Shown: in pieces, positions 53,701 through 59,700 of the stretch | Layout: every line of letters begins with the position of its first letter | Position numbering within the stretch: position 1 is the first letter of the stretch | Assembly (NCBI GenBank): GCA_037951105.1 | Contig: JBAMJV010007134.1 | Span: forward strand, 112,020-176,019 | Source of the DNA: Echinarachnius parma | Lineage: Eukaryota; Echinodermata; Echinoidea; Clypeasteroida; Echinarachniidae | Reading direction: 5' to 3' | Length of the DNA: 64,000 nt | Notes under the pieces: generated by a model | What the model was told of the DNA's origin: nothing | The model's input: only the letters and a program-made list of their open reading frames with translations | Databases searched by the model: none | Position numbers and translations under genes: made by a program

Positions 53701-56700
53701 CCTAAATGCCCAAATTTGTTTCACTCTTGATCAGTCAGTCCTTGTGAACAAATTCCAAACAAAATAAAATAAAAGTGAAAACAGGCTTGTCAATCAATTC
53801 AGTCTGGGATTTCCTCTGTAAAATACTAGAAACTCATGCACAGCTAGTTTCAAGAAAAGACCAAAGAATAAGCCTCTGAAATCTACTTACATGATGATGT
53901 GTAAATATTTTACTTAGTCTCTTTCTCTTTTTGCCTATTTTGGTAACCTGTAATATTTGGAGAAAAACATTCATGAACAAAAAAGATCTTTGGACATCTT
54001 CTTAGAAATGTATAGTCACTCTTTTTTTATAACAAAAGTGTAATTTTGTTGTGATGTTTACACAAGCCCAGACCCAAGTACTGAAAGATCTATATGGTAA
54101 AACTGCAAGGCTAATCACAATATTTAGGTAAGAGAAATGAATAACAAGTGTTACATTGACCCATGGTATGGATGATTATTCTATTCTACCAGGAAACGTC
54201 CTGTATGTACATTAAGTATAGCAACTAATTAATTCCCTTGAATCTAAAGCCTAATATCATGGATATATATACGTGAATCCATGGCTATCATATTATGGTA
54301 TCAATTCCTCAACCAAGTAGGTTGAAAAAGGACTGGTAGTACTGAACACCGTAAATATTCAACAGTCTATTTTCATACAACATTCAACTGTTTTACATAC
54401 ACATATTAAATTCAAAATAGATCTGAAGGGTAGCTTTTTCCACCTGGTATATATTAAAAGCAATGTTCAGAAATATCATAAACTTTATGTCAGTTGGGCC
54501 ATAGACCTACTATGGTTGGGCCAAGGAGTTAGTCACTCCTTGGTTAAAGCATGAACAAAGTAGGTTCATGGTTAAAGAATACCATTCTTGGTTGAAACAA
54601 ATTCCTCGGCCTTGATTTTTTATTACTGCCATAAAAGCTACTTAAACTTTAAGAGTTCAACTGTTTTCCTCTTCCAAAATGTCATGAATGAGGGCTTCTG
54701 TGCCATTTTTTGTTTTACTACCATTACCAGAACCCCTTCCGCCCTTCTCCCACCCTTTCTGTGGCTTTCCCCATGACACACAGCACAGCAAAATGACAAG
54801 CAACGCCTGTATCTGAATATTTGAAATATTTGAGGTCCACCACAACTGAACAAGCATACAATATCACAAGCCCTATGCTGGCACACAACTTCATGCTGAT
54901 ACTGATAGGCTAGCCTGAGTGCAGGGGCTGGGGGGACCAAAACGGTAGTCCAGTTCCATTTGACATCTTGTCAAGAGCCAATTTACTTCGAAGCCAATGA
55001 TCTTGTGCACGTACATTGTGTGTGATTGTGAGGCTCTGCAATGCTAATTGTTGCACATTAGTCATCATGGCTGTCATGTTGAATGAGGGTTATGTGCTGT
55101 CTTACACATCTATGGCACCAGACAAATCTGTCTCAAGTTACCTCAGGTTGTCTTTGTTTGTTGTTTGTTTGTTTGTTTTTTTGTTTGTTTTTTTGTTGCT
55201 ATTCATTACGCTCCGTTGATGATTATCCTACTCACTTCTGTTGTAAACATTTTATTGTAAATATGTTATCATGTTGCATTGTGATATTAGTCTTCAATGA
55301 AAATATAAATTTATACAAACAAAAAGTTACCTCAGTGAGCATCTTGAACTTTTGAACATTCAGACATAATCCTGAATAATTGTTTTTCTTCAAATATGCC
55401 GTGTCATTCTATTCTATTCTATTCTTTTATTTTCAAATTTACTCTTTGTTTGTTCCTTGCCAACATAATAGGCATGTAATGACAGATTACCAATGAATGG
55501 TCTTGAAGGCTGAAGCCATTTATTTCTTTTAAAAAATCAACTTCCCCATCACTGTAATATCACACCTTACAATCAGCAAGCCTCGCCTCCACACTAACTT
55601 TTTTCTGTACTTGCCCATTCGGGCAAATAAAATCATAAATCTTCAAATTTGACTTGCCCCAAAAGAAAAATTACTTGTCTGTGTTAGAGCTGAGTCAAAT
55701 TGAATGGCTATTCGATATCCGACCGTGAAGGTCGGATACTGAATACAAATTTTCGGATACGAATATCAGAAAAAAAAATAAGAAAAAAAAAATCCCCATT
55801 TAATTTTGTAATCCCCATTCGATAGATTCGATCAGAAAATGGCACATTGAACCCTGCCTATCTATTGCTAAAGTTAAAAGTTAAGGTATTTTACATAAAT
55901 TACAAATAAACAAAACAAATAATAAACCAAAGGTAAGAGGATTAATATACAAGTGGTATAGTGAGTGCCAAATTTAGAAGTACTATGATGAGATATCAAA
56001 GTATTTCATCTTGACAGCAGTTCGTACACTAACTGTACTGCCGATTCTAATTGAACAAAACGGACAGAATATTTATTTTAAACATTTATTAAAAATTAAA
56101 AAAAATCCCCGTTTAATTTTGTAATCCCCATTCGATAGATTCGATCAGAAAATGGCACATTGAACCCTGCTTATCTATTGCTAAAGTTAAAAGTTAAGGT
56201 ATTTTACATAAATTACAAATAAACAAAACAAATAATAAACCAAAGGTAAGAGGATTAATATACAAGTGGTATAGTGAGTGCCAAATTTAGAAGAATCTAT
56301 GATGAGATATCGAAGTATTTCATCTTGACAGCAGTTCGTACACTAACATCACACTGTACTGCCGATTCTATTGAAAAAACGGACAGAATATTTATTTTTA
56401 AAATTTATTTTAAAAAATAAATTAAATTTAAAAAAAATAATAATAAAAGTTTTTTTTTTTTTTTTTTTTTAAATTTCGGATATTCGATATCCGACCGTTT
56501 TTACACGACTCATATTCGAAATTCAAAATATTTGATTTGACTCAGCACTAGTCTGTGTACATGTACTTCTCCTTCTAGATGAGATTTACACGTACCAAAC
56601 TGCATTTTCCTCTTGTAGTTAAATTATTTTTAAAATCGCCACGATCGGGTAACCAAATAAGACAATTTATGACATTTTACTTGTCTAACATCACTTTTTA

Positions 56701-59700
56701 CTTGCCCCGGGCATTAGGGCAAGTGCTAGTGTCGAGCTCTGCAATAATGTACTTAAGTCTTAAGTTAAGAACATTACGAAGCAGACATCTAGACTATTGT
56801 CTTATGTCACTCAGTCACATGCTTGCTCGGTAAACTGCTTCTTTGCTCTTTGTCTGGTCTTTGCCAACCAATTGATGTTTTTGGAGCAAATAATTGCCCA
56901 GATTGCCTAAAATAACATTGCACCAGACTAAGTGAAAAGACTATTGAAAAGTTGACAGGTGTCACAAATTGTGCATTGGTCATATCACAAATGTACATGT
57001 AGTATACTTTACTACAGATTTGTATCTTTTAACATCCTAATAAATTACTGCTCTTCCGTCACCTGTTTTGCAGAACTTATACATGTTACATTTTCCACAA
57101 AAGCTTGCTTTTTCCCTTTTTCTTTTTTTTGAGTGATGTTTTTCCTTCCTTTGAGATCTGTGTCTTTAGTTTCTATTCATTAGCACATGTTCCTACCCTA
57201 TCTCTATGGTTTGTCTTTTTTCTGTATATTTCCTTATAAATGTTCTGAGTGTTTTGTTTTTAATTATCTAATATAATAGGTATGGTAATGTTCTTCTTTT
57301 TAATATTTAACCTCTAGAGATAGGCTTCTAAAGTGTGTTCATATTCCCTAAACTCACAGTTTGGGATAAGGAGGACACAAAATAACAATTTTTACATGAA
57401 TAAGGATGGAGGCACATCAACAATGTAAATAGTCAAAGTAGGTAGCATGACCATTCAGATCAGATCACTGATTTCTTGGTCGTACAGTGTACGTATGTAG
57501 ACAATGCCTGCACCAGCATGTCAAAAGTGCCTGCTACCCATGTACTGTCTATGCATTGTCTACGACAGACAACAGTGTGTACAGGTGAGCTTAAATCTTC
57601 CTTAACCCATCTACACTAGTTAGTAGACTTTACTCACAAGATTCATACATTTTAACTTGAACAAGGTCAGAGGCCAGGCATACATGCACCAGCTGTTTGA
57701 CATTTACATAGATCTACTATATATATTCACAGCAATCACCACTCCTCAGAAGAAGCCACGTCAACTACAATGTACATTTAATGATGATCGTTAAATTGGC
57801 AACAAACCTCAGACAGCCAATTTTACTTGTCACAGGCTCTGTGTCTGTGTAACACGTCATCCACGTACCGAACACCAAACAGGGATATGTACAAAAATAC
57901 ATCTTCTAACTTGCCCAGTTGGGAAAGTTTTTAAGCAAATAAAATCTTGTCCCAAATTTGGTACATTAATAAAGGAGCATACTGTACATTTTGTCCCTGT
58001 CATTAAAGGGATCTAGTATCTTTGTTGACATACGTGCAAAAAGTGATGAATGGTTGATAAAATGTGTATTTTTGTGATCAAATGTGTCTGCAAAGTAATG
58101 TGTGGACATAAATGGATGTTACATAATAGGGCCGAGTAATGAGCGAAAATGCAAAGTGATATTCTCCAATTTATTGCACTGACTTTGTAGTTATAATTAT
58201 CCAGTGGATAATTATAAATCTGAACACTTCAATCATACATATTATATATCTTTAAAGTTTAAACCAAAACTCAAGAGGAAAAAGTTCTCAGTTTTGTGGA
58301 TTTGGGCAATGTAACTAGATCCAGGGGGTGTATTCTGAAAACGATTTTAAGTTAAAATGTATTGTATCTACGTCATTATATCTATATATACGTCACTAAA
58401 ATATAGCAAATCGCTATTCCTTAGGTACAGTTGAATATTTTAGTGACGTACAATGTAGATACAATGAATTTTAACTTAAAATCGTTTTCAGAATACACCC
58501 CCAGGGCTTTAAGTGCACTTGAGAGAAATCATTGTCATTCTTGACTAATGATTCCCTTGCAAGTATTTATCCACACAATAATACTGTAAGTGTAAAATGT
58601 CAAAATAGCACTTTTCAGTTACTTGCACCTCTAGACATGTATACAGTACACAAGTTAAGAACTGGACCAGCTGGCCAAGGGCCACACAAAATTAAGTTTG
58701 GGCCACAAAGATTTCTTGTTGACAAATTTTACAAGTTTGCCAAATAGGATAACCAAAAAAGATAAATTGTTCAATCTTTTTCTTTGTTCTATGCCACGGA
58801 TCCATAACTAGCTTTGGGTCCTCATAGATATGGCCTGGGCCAACAAAAACAAAAAAGTTTATTTAAAGGCCTGTTGATTGTTTAGTGAGAGTCTGAAACC
58901 CTGCAGCCTTACCTTGCACCAAATGATCCACATCTACAATGTAAATGGTCATACTTCGGTACTTACACGACATACACACACTTTCATTGTAGCACATAGT
59001 ACGTAGACAACGAATGTTGGAAAGTATTTGATACCTGCCCCTTATACATTGTCTATGCACAGCCTGCTACATTCAACTGTATGGTAATGTTTGTATGAGT
59101 GCCCTGCACCATTAACACACATTCCGATTGTTAAATAAGAATTGATTCAAAATCATCCAAACTAAAATGTACCGGTAGCTACATATGAATAAAATACACT
59201 TTTATATTTCTTGACGTGAGTGTGAATTGTGTACCATCCAAATTCCAACTTATGAGAGAAACCTTATTCTTCCCTTCTTGAAGTTGAAAATTGTTGTATT
59301 GCATAATTACTGAATCAGCGAGTGACGATTAATGCACGCAAAGCTGTAGTACAATATATCTATTTTAGGTATTTAGACACTTGTTAACAAGTTGTTAATA
59401 TGTAACATTGTTAACAACATGATTTTGAACTTGACAATCGTGTCAATATCAACCTCTGATAATTTCAACTCTCCTACTTTGATGTTGTGTACGTGTATTA
59501 ACACAAACTTCTCTGTGAAAAGTACTTAATTTCAAACATCTCCACACAGCTTTATAAATATAAAGCTTATGAGCATGCCACAACAGGTGCCACAACAGTG
59601 ACAAACATGCAATGATGCATGGGTGAGTGAATACCTTTCCCTCGGTAGCTGCTCTCCCGTTGTCACTGGTGTGTACTTGCGAGACAGATGTCACCTTCAC

